A stretch of 64,000 nucleotides of DNA from Mycobacterium sp. DL99 (GTDB taxonomy: Bacteria; Actinomycetota; Actinomycetes; Mycobacteriales; Mycobacteriaceae), in assembly GCF_004762045.1 (NCBI RefSeq), contig NZ_SJOM01000007.1, positions 2,136,431-2,200,430 of the forward strand, given 5' to 3'. The position numbers were made by a program, and so were the translations under genes. Positions 32,864-41,762 of this stretch are shown in pieces; positions within the stretch are counted from its first letter, which is position 1, and the number at the start of each line of letters is the position of its first letter. The notes under the pieces are model-generated. The model saw only the letters and a list, made by a program, of their open reading frames with translations. It was not told the DNA's origin and ran no database searches.

Positions 32864-32942
32864 GACCCCATCTCCCGGTGTCTACCAAGACGATTCGATC
32901 TTGATGTGGCACCGCGCGGTACGTTCGGAGTGTCGCTAGCCG

Positions 32943-33821
32943 ATGTGGGATGACGAAGTCGACGTCGTTTGCTACGGCTCGGGCGTCGGGGCGTTGGCGG
33001 CGGCGGTCGCGGCAGCGGATGCCGGGCTCGACGTGCAAATCGTGCGGCCAGGCGTAGCCGGCAGCCCTCAACCGGTGACGCCCAGTCCCGAGGCCCCATG
33101 GTTGGGCGTGGGCATCGAGGATCCCGAGACCCGTGACTATCTCGACGAGTTGGCGGCGGATCTGCCGCCTGTCGAGGATGCCGAATACGACACCGCCCCC
33201 AGCGTCCGGCCGGTCAGCGACTGGGCCCCGGTTTCCGGACGCGGCCGGATCGCGCCGTTCTACGGTGCTCGGCTGCAGGAATGGGCGCAGCGGTGCCTGA
33301 CGTCTCCCTACGGGGTGCTCTACACCCGGTTGGCGGATCGGGGGACGACCTCGATGAAGACCCGCGCCGGCGAGGAGATCCAGGTCAAGGTGCTCGGGAC
33401 GGTGGACGCCGAGAGCGAGTCCGGCGCCGCGTCGGTGCTCGCTGACTGGCTGTCGGCGCAGGTGCACGACCGGCAGATCCAAACCCTGGACGGCGGCACG
33501 CTGCGGCGCGTCGTGTTCGAGGAGGGCGAGGTTGTCGGGGCGGTATTCGACACCGCCGACGGTCCGCTGGCCCTGCGGGCGCGCCATGGCGTGGCAATCT
33601 CGACGGAACCACGCGCTGCAGGCGGCGCCTCGGTGGCCGGGCAGCTCATCGAGCCGGGAAAGCCCCTGCAGGTAGGACTGGTCGGCTACAGCGCCAGCAG
33701 ATTCGGTCGGGTCGAGTTGCTGGACTTCGAGCCTGACACCGGACGATCGGACTACTGCCGGTCGGGAGGAGTGCTCGACTCACCGCGTGAGTCGTACCGA
33801 TCACGTGCGCGGCGCGGCTGA
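32943..33821 (+). CDS. FAD/NAD-binding domain protein, probably incomplete
   Basis: The 292-residue protein begins with a dinucleotide-binding fold (EVDVVCYGSGVGALAAAVAAADAGLDVQIVRP at 4-36) like that of fumarate reductase/3-ketosteroid dehydrogenase flavoproteins. The middle of the sequence has PFYGARLQEWAQRCLTSPYGVLYTRL. The GD motif and the substrate-capping C-terminal parts seen in family members of about 500 residues are not recognisable, and the last 30 residues are low-complexity. It may be a shortened paralogue. It overlaps the convergent cyclic-di-GMP gene by 21 bp. Confidence 0.6.
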   Translation: MWDDEVDVVCYGSGVGALAAAVAAADAGLDVQIVRPGVAGSPQPVTPSPEAPWLGVGIEDPETRDYLDELAADLPPVEDAEYDTAPSVRPVSDWAPVSGRGRIAPFYGARLQEWAQRCLTSPYGVLYTRLADRGTTSMKTRAGEEIQVKVLGTVDAESESGAASVLADWLSAQVHDRQIQTLDGGTLRRVVFEEGEVVGAVFDTADGPLALRARHGVAISTEPRAAGGASVAGQLIEPGKPLQVGLVGYSASRFGRVELLDFEPDTGRSDYCRSGGVLDSPRESYRSRARRG

Positions 33822-35648
33822 GAAGTGCACCGGTACCCGCCCTTTGGCCAGTAACGCGGCCATCTCATGTCCGAGGATCGGCTTGGACAGCAGGAAGCCC
33901 TGTGCGCGATAGCAGCCGTGCCGCAACAGGGTCAGCGCGGCCCGTTCGGTCTCCACCCCTTCGGCCACCAGTTGTAGGCCGAAGGCACCGGCCAGAGCGA
34001 TCACCGCGCGCACGATCGGCAGGTCACCCGGGTCTGATCCGAGCCCGGCGACGAAGCTGCGGTCGATCTTGAGGGTGTCCACGGGGAGCGATTTCAACAG
34101 CGACAACGCGCTGTAGCCGGTGCCGAAGTCGTCAATGGCCACCTGCACGCCCACCTTGTGGAGTCCGGTCAGCGTCGAGCGGGTGGTTTCGATGTCCTGC
34201 ACGACGATGCTCTCGGTGATCTCCAGGCATACCGATCCGCGGGGCAGGCGGAATTCGTTCATGATGCCGGCCACCGACGCGACGAATCCATCGGTCACCA
34301 ACTGCACCGGCGACACGTTGATCCGCAGCACGATGTTGCGGCCGACGCCATTGGACCGCCACCGGGCGAACTCGGCGCACGCGGTTCTCAGTACCCACCG
34401 GCCCAACTCGCCCGCCAGGTTTATGGATTCGGCCACGCCGATGAACGAGTCGGGGGACAGCAGGCCCCGGGTCGGGTGCTGCCATCGCACCAGAGCCTCG
34501 GCGGCCAGGACCTCGCCGGTCCGCATGTCGATCTCGGGCAGGTAGTGCAACACCAGCGCGCCGCTCTCGATCACGCTCTGCAGGTGCAGCTCGATGTCGT
34601 TGCGGAAGTCGATCTCCATCGCCATCTCATCGGAGAACACCGCGACCCGGTTGCCTCCGGAGTTCTTCGCGGTCAGCACCGCGTGGTCGGCCCGGTTGAG
34701 CAGATCGGAGGTGGAGTCGCGGCCCGGAATACCTTGGGCCAGACCGATGCTGACGGTACGGGTGAGCATCTCGCCATCGATGGTCACCCGCTCGCGCAGC
34801 ACCGACTGGAGTCGGTAGGCCAGTGCCGTGGCCGCCTCGATCGTCATCGAGGCGGCCGGGACCACGACGAACTCGTCACCGCCGAGTCGTGCGATGAGCT
34901 TGGGGGAGTCGTCACCACGTTGCAACCGCTCGGCCAGGATGCTGATGAAGGCGTCACCGGCGGTATGACCCAGATAGTCGTTGATCGCCTTGAGCCGGTC
35001 CAGGTCGAAGAACATCACCACAACCGGGCCGGGTTGGCCCGGAGCCAACCGGGCCTGCAGATGGGCCATGAGCGCCCTGCGATTGTGCAGTCCGGTGAGG
35101 TGGTCATGATCGGCCAGATAACGCAACCGGTCCTCGGCCTCGATGCGGGCCTGCACCTGGGCGAACAGCGAGGCAATCGCCTTGAGCGCGTTGAGCTCCG
35201 CGGGTAGCCACTCGCGATCACCGAATTTGACGAACCCCAGGACGCCGGTGGTGATGTCCCCGGACAACAACGGCACACATGCCATCGAGGTGCTGGGGAT
35301 GTGCCGTCCCGCCTCGATCGTGCGCTGGTAGTCGTCGGTGGCCGGCTCCGGACGGAACACCGCCGGTTCCTTGAGGTGCTCGGCCATCGCGAACACCGGA
35401 TCGGCATCGGCGAAGTGGATCACCGCGATCGGGTCGGTCAGGGCGTCCGGCGGCCGCGCCGGCCACTCGGCCACCAACCGCGTCGCATGCGCCTCGTGAT
35501 CGTTGTGACGCAGGAAGCTGACGTCCACGTCGAAGAACGAGACCAGCTCTGCCAGCACCTGCTGGCTCACCGTGACCGAGGTCGCAGCGTCGACCGCCAT
35601 CAGTTGTGTGGCAACCGATGTGACGAGCAGTTCGAGGCTGCCTGGCAC
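33801..35648 (-). CDS. dcpA: GAF-GGDEF-EAL cyclic-di-GMP synthase/phosphodiesterase
   Basis: The 615-residue protein closely follows the layout and sequence of M. tuberculosis Rv1354c and M. smegmatis DcpA. An N-terminal GAF domain spans about 15-165, the GGDEF domain (ARLGGDEFVV, intact active site) about 170-340 and the EAL domain (AEALVRWQHP; ITESIVV; IDDFGTGYSALSLLKSLP; VAEGVET) about 350-600. Both catalytic motifs look intact, so it can make and degrade cyclic-di-GMP. I chose the GTG at 35648, six bases after a GGAGG site; a GTG at 35675 would add nine residues. It acts in the cytosol and is usually linked to stationary-phase survival. Confidence 0.9.
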   Translation of the reverse strand: MPGSLELLVTSVATQLMAVDAATSVTVSQQVLAELVSFFDVDVSFLRHNDHEAHATRLVAEWPARPPDALTDPIAVIHFADADPVFAMAEHLKEPAVFRPEPATDDYQRTIEAGRHIPSTSMACVPLLSGDITTGVLGFVKFGDREWLPAELNALKAIASLFAQVQARIEAEDRLRYLADHDHLTGLHNRRALMAHLQARLAPGQPGPVVVMFFDLDRLKAINDYLGHTAGDAFISILAERLQRGDDSPKLIARLGGDEFVVVPAASMTIEAATALAYRLQSVLRERVTIDGEMLTRTVSIGLAQGIPGRDSTSDLLNRADHAVLTAKNSGGNRVAVFSDEMAMEIDFRNDIELHLQSVIESGALVLHYLPEIDMRTGEVLAAEALVRWQHPTRGLLSPDSFIGVAESINLAGELGRWVLRTACAEFARWRSNGVGRNIVLRINVSPVQLVTDGFVASVAGIMNEFRLPRGSVCLEITESIVVQDIETTRSTLTGLHKVGVQVAIDDFGTGYSALSLLKSLPVDTLKIDRSFVAGLGSDPGDLPIVRAVIALAGAFGLQLVAEGVETERAALTLLRHGCYRAQGFLLSKPILGHEMAALLAKGRVPVHFSAAPRT

Positions 35649-35680
35649 CAGATACCTCCGCGTATACCTCGGCACGTGAC

Positions 35681-36799
35681 TCAGCCGTACTGCGATGTCG
35701 AACCCGTCCGGGCTCGGCGCCGGCTGCGTACGGTCGGCCGCGGCGCGTAGGACAACCTCAACACCAGCGCCTGTGATTCGTCGCGCTCGGTGCTGGTCAA
35801 CCTGCGAAAAGCGTACTGCAGGTCGCGTAGCGCGTCGGCGTGACCAGGAGATAGTGCACTGCGGTCCCGGTCATCGTGGGCGTAGAGGAACACCGGCGAC
35901 ACCGGTTGAACCGCCAGCCCGTGGCGTTGGGCGCCCACCCAGACTGCTTCGACGGCCGATCCGGCCTGCGCGTAGTCGGTCAGCCGGCGGCCCCGAACCG
36001 AGACGACAGCCAGCGCCGAGCTCGAGGTGACCCGTTCGTAGGTGTCGTCGCCGAGAGCCGAGCCGGCGTCCCAGTCGGACAACTTCGCCATCACCTCGGG
36101 CCGGCGCAGGATGTCGAGCACCACCATGTCGGCCGGGTCCAACCCGAGCGTCGTCACTTCGATACCGGTATCGGGGTCTGGATCACCGGGCCAGCGCAGC
36201 TCCGACATCATCTCCCGGTGCAGGTTCGGGGTCAGATAGCGGATCCGGTCCGCTTCGGCGAGTAGGCGCGCGGCGTTTTCGATCTCGGTCCGGTCGTCGA
36301 GGATCGTCAGTTCGGCACCCTCGTTGGCGGCGGCGGCCCGCAGACCGTCGAGCACGTCGGCGGCGATCGGAGTCGCCGTGCCCCGGAGTCGGTTGGTCTC
36401 TCTGGCCAGCATCGGTTCGTAGAGCTCAGCCAACTCCGGTGCGCTGCCAGCGGAGAATTCTGCGATCCCGTACAGGGGCGTGCCCTCGTCGCCGCGGGAC
36501 CACTGCACATGCCCGGTCAGACCGTGTGCGGCCGCGGCCACCCTTGCGTTGAACGCGGCCGCCCCCAGCGCCACTGCGCTGCCGCGGTACCCGACGTCCA
36601 TGGCCGTGGTGTACTTCGTCGCCAACCGGAGGTTGATCTGGTCGTCACTCGCCTCGATGTGCCACGGTTGGACATTGCCGCCCGAGGGCGCGCGCGTCGC
36701 CGCGTCGGTGGTGGCCGTGCAGTCGGTGCAGCGGCTGCCGATCAGCTGGGGTTCGGCGTCGGGCCAGGTCGAGATCTCCGGCGCGAGGGCCTTCTGCAT
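35681..36799 (-). CDS. Chimeric protein: DUF35 N-terminus fused to nitroreductase-like protein
   Basis: Residues 1-31 (STWPDAEPQLIGSRCTDC and flanks) match the start of DUF35 zinc-ribbon/OB-fold proteins, with only the first Cys pair (C24, C27). From about residue 32 the protein matches flavin nitroreductase/Acg-like proteins (ATRAPSGGNVQPWHIEA, TTAMDVGYRGSAVALGAAAFNARVAAAAHG), which lack such an N-terminus. The junction near 36706 suggests an in-frame deletion that joined two genes. The second Cys pair of the zinc ribbon and the OB fold are lost. A GGAGG site supports the ATG at 36799. Nitroreductase function is uncertain. Confidence 0.7.
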   Translation of the reverse strand: MQKALAPEISTWPDAEPQLIGSRCTDCTATTDAATRAPSGGNVQPWHIEASDDQINLRLATKYTTAMDVGYRGSAVALGAAAFNARVAAAAHGLTGHVQWSRGDEGTPLYGIAEFSAGSAPELAELYEPMLARETNRLRGTATPIAADVLDGLRAAAANEGAELTILDDRTEIENAARLLAEADRIRYLTPNLHREMMSELRWPGDPDPDTGIEVTTLGLDPADMVVLDILRRPEVMAKLSDWDAGSALGDDTYERVTSSSALAVVSVRGRRLTDYAQAGSAVEAVWVGAQRHGLAVQPVSPVFLYAHDDRDRSALSPGHADALRDLQYAFRRLTSTERDESQALVLRLSYAPRPTVRSRRRARTGSTSQYG

Positions 36800-36838
36800 G
36801 CGTCCGATTCCTCCGTGGTCGGCCAAAAATGTCTAGCA

Positions 36839-36857
36839 ACTGTAACTCTTACAGTAA
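36839..36857 (-). promoter_or_regulatory. Island operator, site 1 of 9
   Basis: Read on the minus strand this is TTACTGTAAGAGTTACAGT, containing the perfect palindrome ACTGTAA-N3-TTACAGT. It lies 10 bp before the GTG of the molybdopterin oxidoreductase and 40 bp before the divergent chimeric nitroreductase gene, so it may control both. Confidence 0.75.
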
Positions 36858-36867
36858 CGTAGTCCAA

Positions 36868-39051
36868 GTGATCGAAGGCAAGGCTGAGTTCAAGGTGACG
36901 TTCTGCCGGATCTGCGAGCCGCTGTGCGGCATGATCGCCACGGTCGAGGACGGCAAGCTCACCGCGCTGCGCCCGGACAAGGAGCACCCGCTTTCAGCCG
37001 GATTTGCCTGCCAGAAAGGCATCGCGTTCACCGAGGTGGTCAACGACCCCGATCGGGTCACCACGCCGTTGAAGCGCACCGCGGACGGTTTCGCACCGGT
37101 GAGCTGGGATGTGGCGCTCGACGACATCGCGGCCAGGCTCACCGAGATTCACCGCCGCCACGGATCGGGCGCCTTCGCGTGGTACATGGGAAACCCGGCG
37201 GCCTTCAGCTACTCGCACCTGTTCGCCGCGATGGCGTTCGCCAAGGGCGTCGGCGGCAACAGCCACTTCTTCAGCTCCTCCACCCAGGACACCAGCAGTA
37301 GGCTTCTGGCCAACCAGTTCCTCTACGGCGCGCCGTTCCCCGTGCCCATTCCGGACCTGATGCGTACTGATCTGTTGGTCATGCTCGGCGCGAATCCCGT
37401 GGTGTCCCATGGCAGTTTCCTTACGGCGCCGCGGATCAAAGACCGCATTCACGACATCGTCAAGCGGGGTGGGCGGGTTGTGGTGGTCGATCCGCGGCGC
37501 AGCGAGACCGCCGCTCAGTTCGAATGGCTTGGGATCGTCCCGGATGCCGATTCCTACCTGCTGTTGTCGATCCTGCACGTGCTGTTCGCCGAGGGGCTCG
37601 TCAGTGCGCGGGCCCGGTCCCAGGCTGACGGGCTGGACTGGCTGCAGGCGCAATCGTCGCGGTTCAGCCCGGAGGCCACGCAACGGCACACCGGTATCGA
37701 CCCTGACACCGTGCGCACATTGGCCCACGATCTCGCCGCCACCGAACGGGCCGCCGTGTACGGCCGGCTCGGCACCTGCGTCGGACGCAACGGAACCTTG
37801 ACGACCTACCTCCTCGATGCCGTCAATCTCGTTGCGGGCAACCTGGACACCCCGGGCGGCAGCGTGTTCAGCACCCTTGGAATCCCCGGCCAGAAATGGG
37901 GATCGCTCGCGATGGGCGCCTCGCTACGGCGTAGCTACCGGAACAAGCGGACGCGGGTCGGTGACCTGCCGTTGGTCATCGGGGCGGAGCCTGCGGCGTT
38001 CATGGCCAAGGAGATCACGACACCGGGCCGGCGGCAGGTCAAGGCGATGTTCATCGGCGCCGGTAACCCGGTGCTGTCGGTCCCCAACGGCGCGGAACTA
38101 GAAGAAGCAATGGAATCGACTGACCTTTCGGTCGGACTGGACCTCTACGTCAACGAGACCACTGCACATTGCGACTACGTGTTGCCCGTGACGACGATGT
38201 ACGAGCGTGACGACTTCGCGGTCACCTTCCAGATGTTCCAGGCCACGCCATTCCGTCAGGCCACCGACGCGGTGGTGGCACCGCGAGGCCAGGCCCGCAC
38301 CGAATGGGACATCGTCGTCGACCTGATCAGCCGGATGCGGGTGCGCACACCGGTTTTCGTTGCGCTTCGGCTGGCGGCCACGCGGGCTGCGCGATGCGGG
38401 AAGAGGCTCAGTCCGCGGCCGATGATCGACGGAATGATCCGGATGGCCGACGGTGGTGACCGTTTCGGGCTGCGTCGGGGCGGGCTGACGTTCCGCCGCC
38501 TGGCCGAACAGCATCCCCACGGCGTGGTGGTGGCACCGAACATCCGTACCGGCGTGCTCGGTGAGGTCGTGGTGTATCCGAAGGGGCGGGTTCGGCTGGC
38601 GCACGAAGACATCGCTTCTGAGATCGCCGCGCTGTCACGGCGTGCCGAGCCCGATGGTTACCCGCTGCGAATGATCGGCATGCGGGAACCGCGCTCAGAG
38701 AACTCCTGGTTGCACAATTCGCCGTTGCTCATGCGCGGCAAGAGGATTCATCGAGCGCTCATGCATACCGAGGACGCTGCGGCGCGCCACCTCGCGGACG
38801 GCGACGCGGTGCGGGTGCGTTCGCCCTACGGTCAGATCGACATTGCGCTCTCGCTCACCGACGACATCGTGCGTGGCACGGTCGCGATACCGCACGGCTG
38901 GGGGCACAAGGGGAGTGGTGGCTGGCGGATCGCCAACCAGGCGGGCGGGGCCAACGTCAACCAGCTGATGTCGAGTGATCCCGCCGACGTCGAGGCATTG
39001 GCCGGCATGTCCTGGCTGACGGGCGTGCCAGTGCAGGTGGAAGCCTGCTGA
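36868..39051 (+). CDS. Molybdopterin-dependent oxidoreductase with [4Fe-4S] domain
   Basis: The 727-residue member of the DMSO-reductase/formate dehydrogenase superfamily has N-terminal cluster ligands at C13, C16, C20 and C48. The molybdopterin-binding domains follow (MLGANPVVSHGSFLTAPRIKDRI, KRGGRVVVVDPRRSETA, PGGSVFSTLG) and a C-terminal dinucleotide-binding domain (SPYGQIDIALSLTDDIVRGTVAIPHGWG). No twin-arginine signal is present, so it should be cytosolic. No partner ferredoxin or diaphorase gene is adjacent. The GTG at 36868 has no ribosome site and lies 10 bp after an island operator, suggesting leaderless translation. Confidence 0.85.
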   Translation: MIEGKAEFKVTFCRICEPLCGMIATVEDGKLTALRPDKEHPLSAGFACQKGIAFTEVVNDPDRVTTPLKRTADGFAPVSWDVALDDIAARLTEIHRRHGSGAFAWYMGNPAAFSYSHLFAAMAFAKGVGGNSHFFSSSTQDTSSRLLANQFLYGAPFPVPIPDLMRTDLLVMLGANPVVSHGSFLTAPRIKDRIHDIVKRGGRVVVVDPRRSETAAQFEWLGIVPDADSYLLLSILHVLFAEGLVSARARSQADGLDWLQAQSSRFSPEATQRHTGIDPDTVRTLAHDLAATERAAVYGRLGTCVGRNGTLTTYLLDAVNLVAGNLDTPGGSVFSTLGIPGQKWGSLAMGASLRRSYRNKRTRVGDLPLVIGAEPAAFMAKEITTPGRRQVKAMFIGAGNPVLSVPNGAELEEAMESTDLSVGLDLYVNETTAHCDYVLPVTTMYERDDFAVTFQMFQATPFRQATDAVVAPRGQARTEWDIVVDLISRMRVRTPVFVALRLAATRAARCGKRLSPRPMIDGMIRMADGGDRFGLRRGGLTFRRLAEQHPHGVVVAPNIRTGVLGEVVVYPKGRVRLAHEDIASEIAALSRRAEPDGYPLRMIGMREPRSENSWLHNSPLLMRGKRIHRALMHTEDAAARHLADGDAVRVRSPYGQIDIALSLTDDIVRGTVAIPHGWGHKGSGGWRIANQAGGANVNQLMSSDPADVEALAGMSWLTGVPVQVEAC

Positions 39052-39058
39052 CCTACCG

Positions 39059-39115
39059 CGAAACTGTATTCCAGCAGGCCGGTACTCGAACTTTCTCGGC
39101 TGGAATGCGGTTTCG
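39059..39115 (+). terminator. Interrupted hairpin after the molybdopterin oxidoreductase
   Basis: CGAAAC-TGT-ATTCCAGC pairs with GCTGGAAT-GCG-GTTTCG (14 bp of stem around a 3x3 internal loop). It begins 8 bp after the stop at 39051 and is a likely terminator that insulates the aldehyde dehydrogenase promoter. Confidence 0.6.
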
Positions 39116-39128
39116 GCGATTGGGTGCG

Positions 39129-39147
39129 TTACTGTAAGTGTTACAGT
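39129..39147 (+). promoter_or_regulatory. Island operator, site 2 of 9
   Basis: TTACTGTAAGTGTTACAGT includes the palindrome ACTGTAA-N3-TTACAGT and differs from site 1 at one base. It ends one base before the GTG of the aldehyde dehydrogenase, where a bound repressor would cover the transcription start of a leaderless mRNA. Confidence 0.75.
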
Positions 39148-39148
39148 T

Positions 39149-40690
39149 GTGCGCGTGAGCGAAGTCGTCGACCAGGCCGCTACCAGTGTGGACATCGGCG
39201 CCCGCGCCGGCGCCCGGGCCGAGAAACGCATGCTGATCGACGGTGCGTTGGTCGCCGCGGCGTCCGGTGCTGAATTCGACAATCCCAGCCCTGCCACGGG
39301 CCTGGTTCTGGGGCAGACCGCGGCCGCCGGTCCCGAGGACATGGATCGGGCGATCGGGGCGGCCCGGTGCGCGTTCGACGATTCCGACTGGAGCACCAAT
39401 CGTGAGCTGCGTCAGCGCGTGCTGGCCCAACTGCAGGAGGCGATCGAATCCGAAAAAGATGACCTGCGTGAGGAGTTGATCGCCGAGGTGGGGTGCCCGG
39501 TGATGACGACGGAGAATGCCCAGCTGGACTGGCCGCTGGCCGACGCGCTGCGGTACCCGGCCCGGCTGATCGACGAGTTCGAGTGGGAACGCACGCTCGA
39601 CGGCGGTGGGCTGTTCGGTGAGCGCAACGCCCGCACCGTGGTCAAGGAGGCGGTCGGTGTGGTCGCAGCGATCACCCCGTCGAATTTCCCCATCGAGGTG
39701 ATCCTCAACAAGCTCGGGCCCGCGCTGGCCGCCGGCAACACCGTAGTGCTCAAACCCGATCCGAACACGCCGTGGAATGCCACCCGGCTGGGCCGCTTGA
39801 TCGCGGAGCGCACCGATATGCCGCCCGGCGTGGTCAATGTGGTGCCCACGCCGTCCAACGAGGTGGCCGGGCAGTTGGGCACCGACCCGCGTGTCGACAT
39901 GGTGTCGTTCACCGGGTCGACGGCCGTCGGCGGGCACCTGATGCGGGTGGGCGCCGACACCATGAAGCGCACTTTCCTGGAGCTCGGCGGCAAGTCGGCG
40001 ATGATCGTGCTCGACGACGCGAAGCCCGGCCACATCATCCCCAGTGCGATCGGAGCCTGTGTGCACGCCGGCCAGGCGTGTGCGGCCAATACCCGGATGC
40101 TGGTGCACCGCAGCCTGTTCGATGAGGCGGTCGCCAATGTGACGATGGCGTTCGGTGCGGTGCCCGTCGGCGATCCCGCACTGCCGACCACCCTGGTTGG
40201 CCCGCTGATCAGTGCGGCGCAGAAGCAGCGCGTGCTCGGTGCCATCGCCGGCGCCCGCCGCGACGGCGCCGACATCGTGGTGGGCGGTGGTGAGGTCGCC
40301 GGGTTGGCCGATCATCTGCGCGACGGGCACTTCGTCGCACCCACCGTCATCGTCGGGGCCGATCCGGGATCGTCCATCGTGCAGGACGAGGTGTTCGGAC
40401 CCGTGTTGGTGATGATCCCGTTCGACGATGACGACGAGGCGGTGCGGATCGCCAACGACAGCGCATTCGGCTTGGCAGGAGCGGTGCTGTCGGCATCGTC
40501 CGAGCGGGCGATGGGCATCGCGCGGCGCATCCGCACCGGGGCCATCGGCGTGAACGGTGGCATGTACTACGGAGCCGATGCACCCTTCGGCGGATACAAG
40601 AACAGCGGTGTCGGAAGGCAGTGCGGCATAGAGGGGTTCGCGCAGTACACCGAGACCAAGACGATCGGCTGGCGGCTGCCCCGTCAATGA
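39149..40690 (+). CDS. Aldehyde dehydrogenase, NAD(P)-dependent
   Basis: The 513-residue ALDH has cofactor motif AITPSNFPIEVILNKLGPALAAGNTVVLKPD near 172-200, FTGSTAVGG near 250, the general-base Glu in LELGGKS near 275 and the catalytic Cys in HAGQACAANTRM near 308. It oxidises an aldehyde to the acid for CoA activation. GTG 39149 or GTG 39155 could be the start; no Shine-Dalgarno site is visible, consistent with leaderless translation just after an island operator. Its 3' end overlaps the convergent oxidoreductase gene by 7 bp. Confidence 0.88.
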   Translation: MRVSEVVDQAATSVDIGARAGARAEKRMLIDGALVAAASGAEFDNPSPATGLVLGQTAAAGPEDMDRAIGAARCAFDDSDWSTNRELRQRVLAQLQEAIESEKDDLREELIAEVGCPVMTTENAQLDWPLADALRYPARLIDEFEWERTLDGGGLFGERNARTVVKEAVGVVAAITPSNFPIEVILNKLGPALAAGNTVVLKPDPNTPWNATRLGRLIAERTDMPPGVVNVVPTPSNEVAGQLGTDPRVDMVSFTGSTAVGGHLMRVGADTMKRTFLELGGKSAMIVLDDAKPGHIIPSAIGACVHAGQACAANTRMLVHRSLFDEAVANVTMAFGAVPVGDPALPTTLVGPLISAAQKQRVLGAIAGARRDGADIVVGGGEVAGLADHLRDGHFVAPTVIVGADPGSSIVQDEVFGPVLVMIPFDDDDEAVRIANDSAFGLAGAVLSASSERAMGIARRIRTGAIGVNGGMYYGADAPFGGYKNSGVGRQCGIEGFAQYTETKTIGWRLPRQ

Positions 40691-41328
40691 CCGACGGGGC
40701 TGTCCACATCCGGAACCGTCAGGCGCGGGTTTGCTCCGGCCGCCACGACGCGCATCACGAATGCCGCGGCTTCTTCGGCCTGCCGGGCAGCATCGAGTCC
40801 GCCGAGAATCGCCGTGCGCGCCCCCAGATCGGCGATCAACGTCTCGCTCTCCCGCAACGCGGTGGCGTCGTCACCACAGATTGCGACCACGGGAGACATG
40901 CTTCGTTCCCCGGTGAAAGGCCATGAGACGCCCGCGAACAGATGCAGCGCTTTGACCACGTGGGCGCCGACGGCAAGCTGGGCGACCAGTTCGGCAGCTG
41001 ACCCGGATTCCGGATGCAGGCGTCCGCTGCGGTAATCCACCGGATTGGTGCAGTCGACGACGGTTTTACCCGACAACGCCGCGGTCGGGCCGCCGACGAG
41101 CGTCAGTGCGTCTGCCAACCCGTCCCAGGCGATCGCGACCACGATGACGTCGGCCAGGCCGGCCAGGTCGGAGGGGGCGACGGGCCTTGCCGCGGGGCCG
41201 ATCTGCGTTGCCGCGGCGTTCGTATGGTTGGGGTTACGTCCCGTGACCACAATGGCATGCCCGGTGCCGGCCCACGCCTTTCCGAGTGCGACCGCCAGGT
41301 TCCCGGTACCCAAAAGTCCGATGACCAC
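40684..41328 (-). CDS. NADPH:F420 oxidoreductase-like NAD(P)-binding protein
   Basis: The 214-residue protein starts with a Rossmann motif (MVIGLLGTGNLAVALGKAWAGTGHAIVVTGRN) and shows VVDCTNPVD and ICGDDATALRE, the pattern of F420-dependent NADP oxidoreductase/YrhB-type proteins. It could exchange hydride between F420 and NADP, which would supply or recycle F420 for the LLM enzymes in this island. It is divergent from a HxlR regulator. Enzymatic identity is inferred from fold only. Confidence 0.75.
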   Translation of the reverse strand: MVIGLLGTGNLAVALGKAWAGTGHAIVVTGRNPNHTNAAATQIGPAARPVAPSDLAGLADVIVVAIAWDGLADALTLVGGPTAALSGKTVVDCTNPVDYRSGRLHPESGSAAELVAQLAVGAHVVKALHLFAGVSWPFTGERSMSPVVAICGDDATALRESETLIADLGARTAILGGLDAARQAEEAAAFVMRVVAAGANPRLTVPDVDSPVGH

Positions 41329-41420
41329 GTTTCTCTCCTTCGCCGAGTAGTTGTCGTCGTGGCGACGCTAGAGGGCCGGTTCCTACCGATCGGTGTGCTG
41401 CGCAGTGGGATACTGGCCCG

Positions 41421-41762
41421 GTGATCGACGGGAATTGCCAGTCGTTTGTTTCGGACTGTCACGTACGTGCTGCTGTCGCACTCATCAACCACACTTGGGA
41501 CCCGGTCGTCCTGTCCGCACTGCGACTCGGCCCAACCCGCCGCAGCCTCCTGCTGCACCGAATCTCCGGCATCAGCGACAAGGTTCTGACCGAATCGCTG
41601 CGCCGTTTGAAGTCACGTGGCCTGGTTGCGCGGACGGTTGACGATTCACGATGCGAGGCAGCCGTTTACGAACTCACCGAGTTGGGCACTTCATTCGCAT
41701 GTGGGCCGCTGGCACACCTCGCCCGGTGGGCGGCGGAGAATCAGGCCGAGCTGTCAGCGTGA
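41421..41762 (+). CDS. HxlR family winged-helix regulator
   Basis: The 113-residue protein has the HxlR pattern: a Cys near the N-terminus (SDCHVRAAVALINHTWDPVVLSALRLGPTRRSLLLHRISGISDKVLTESLRRLKSRGLVART), then the wing and ELTELGTSFACGPLAHLARWAAE. HxlR proteins sense aldehydes, quinones or redox state. It is divergent (92 bp) from the F420/NADP oxidoreductase gene, its likely target. Start GTG at 41421. It overlaps the convergent TetR by 9 bp. Confidence 0.82.
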   Translation: MIDGNCQSFVSDCHVRAAVALINHTWDPVVLSALRLGPTRRSLLLHRISGISDKVLTESLRRLKSRGLVARTVDDSRCEAAVYELTELGTSFACGPLAHLARWAAENQAELSA

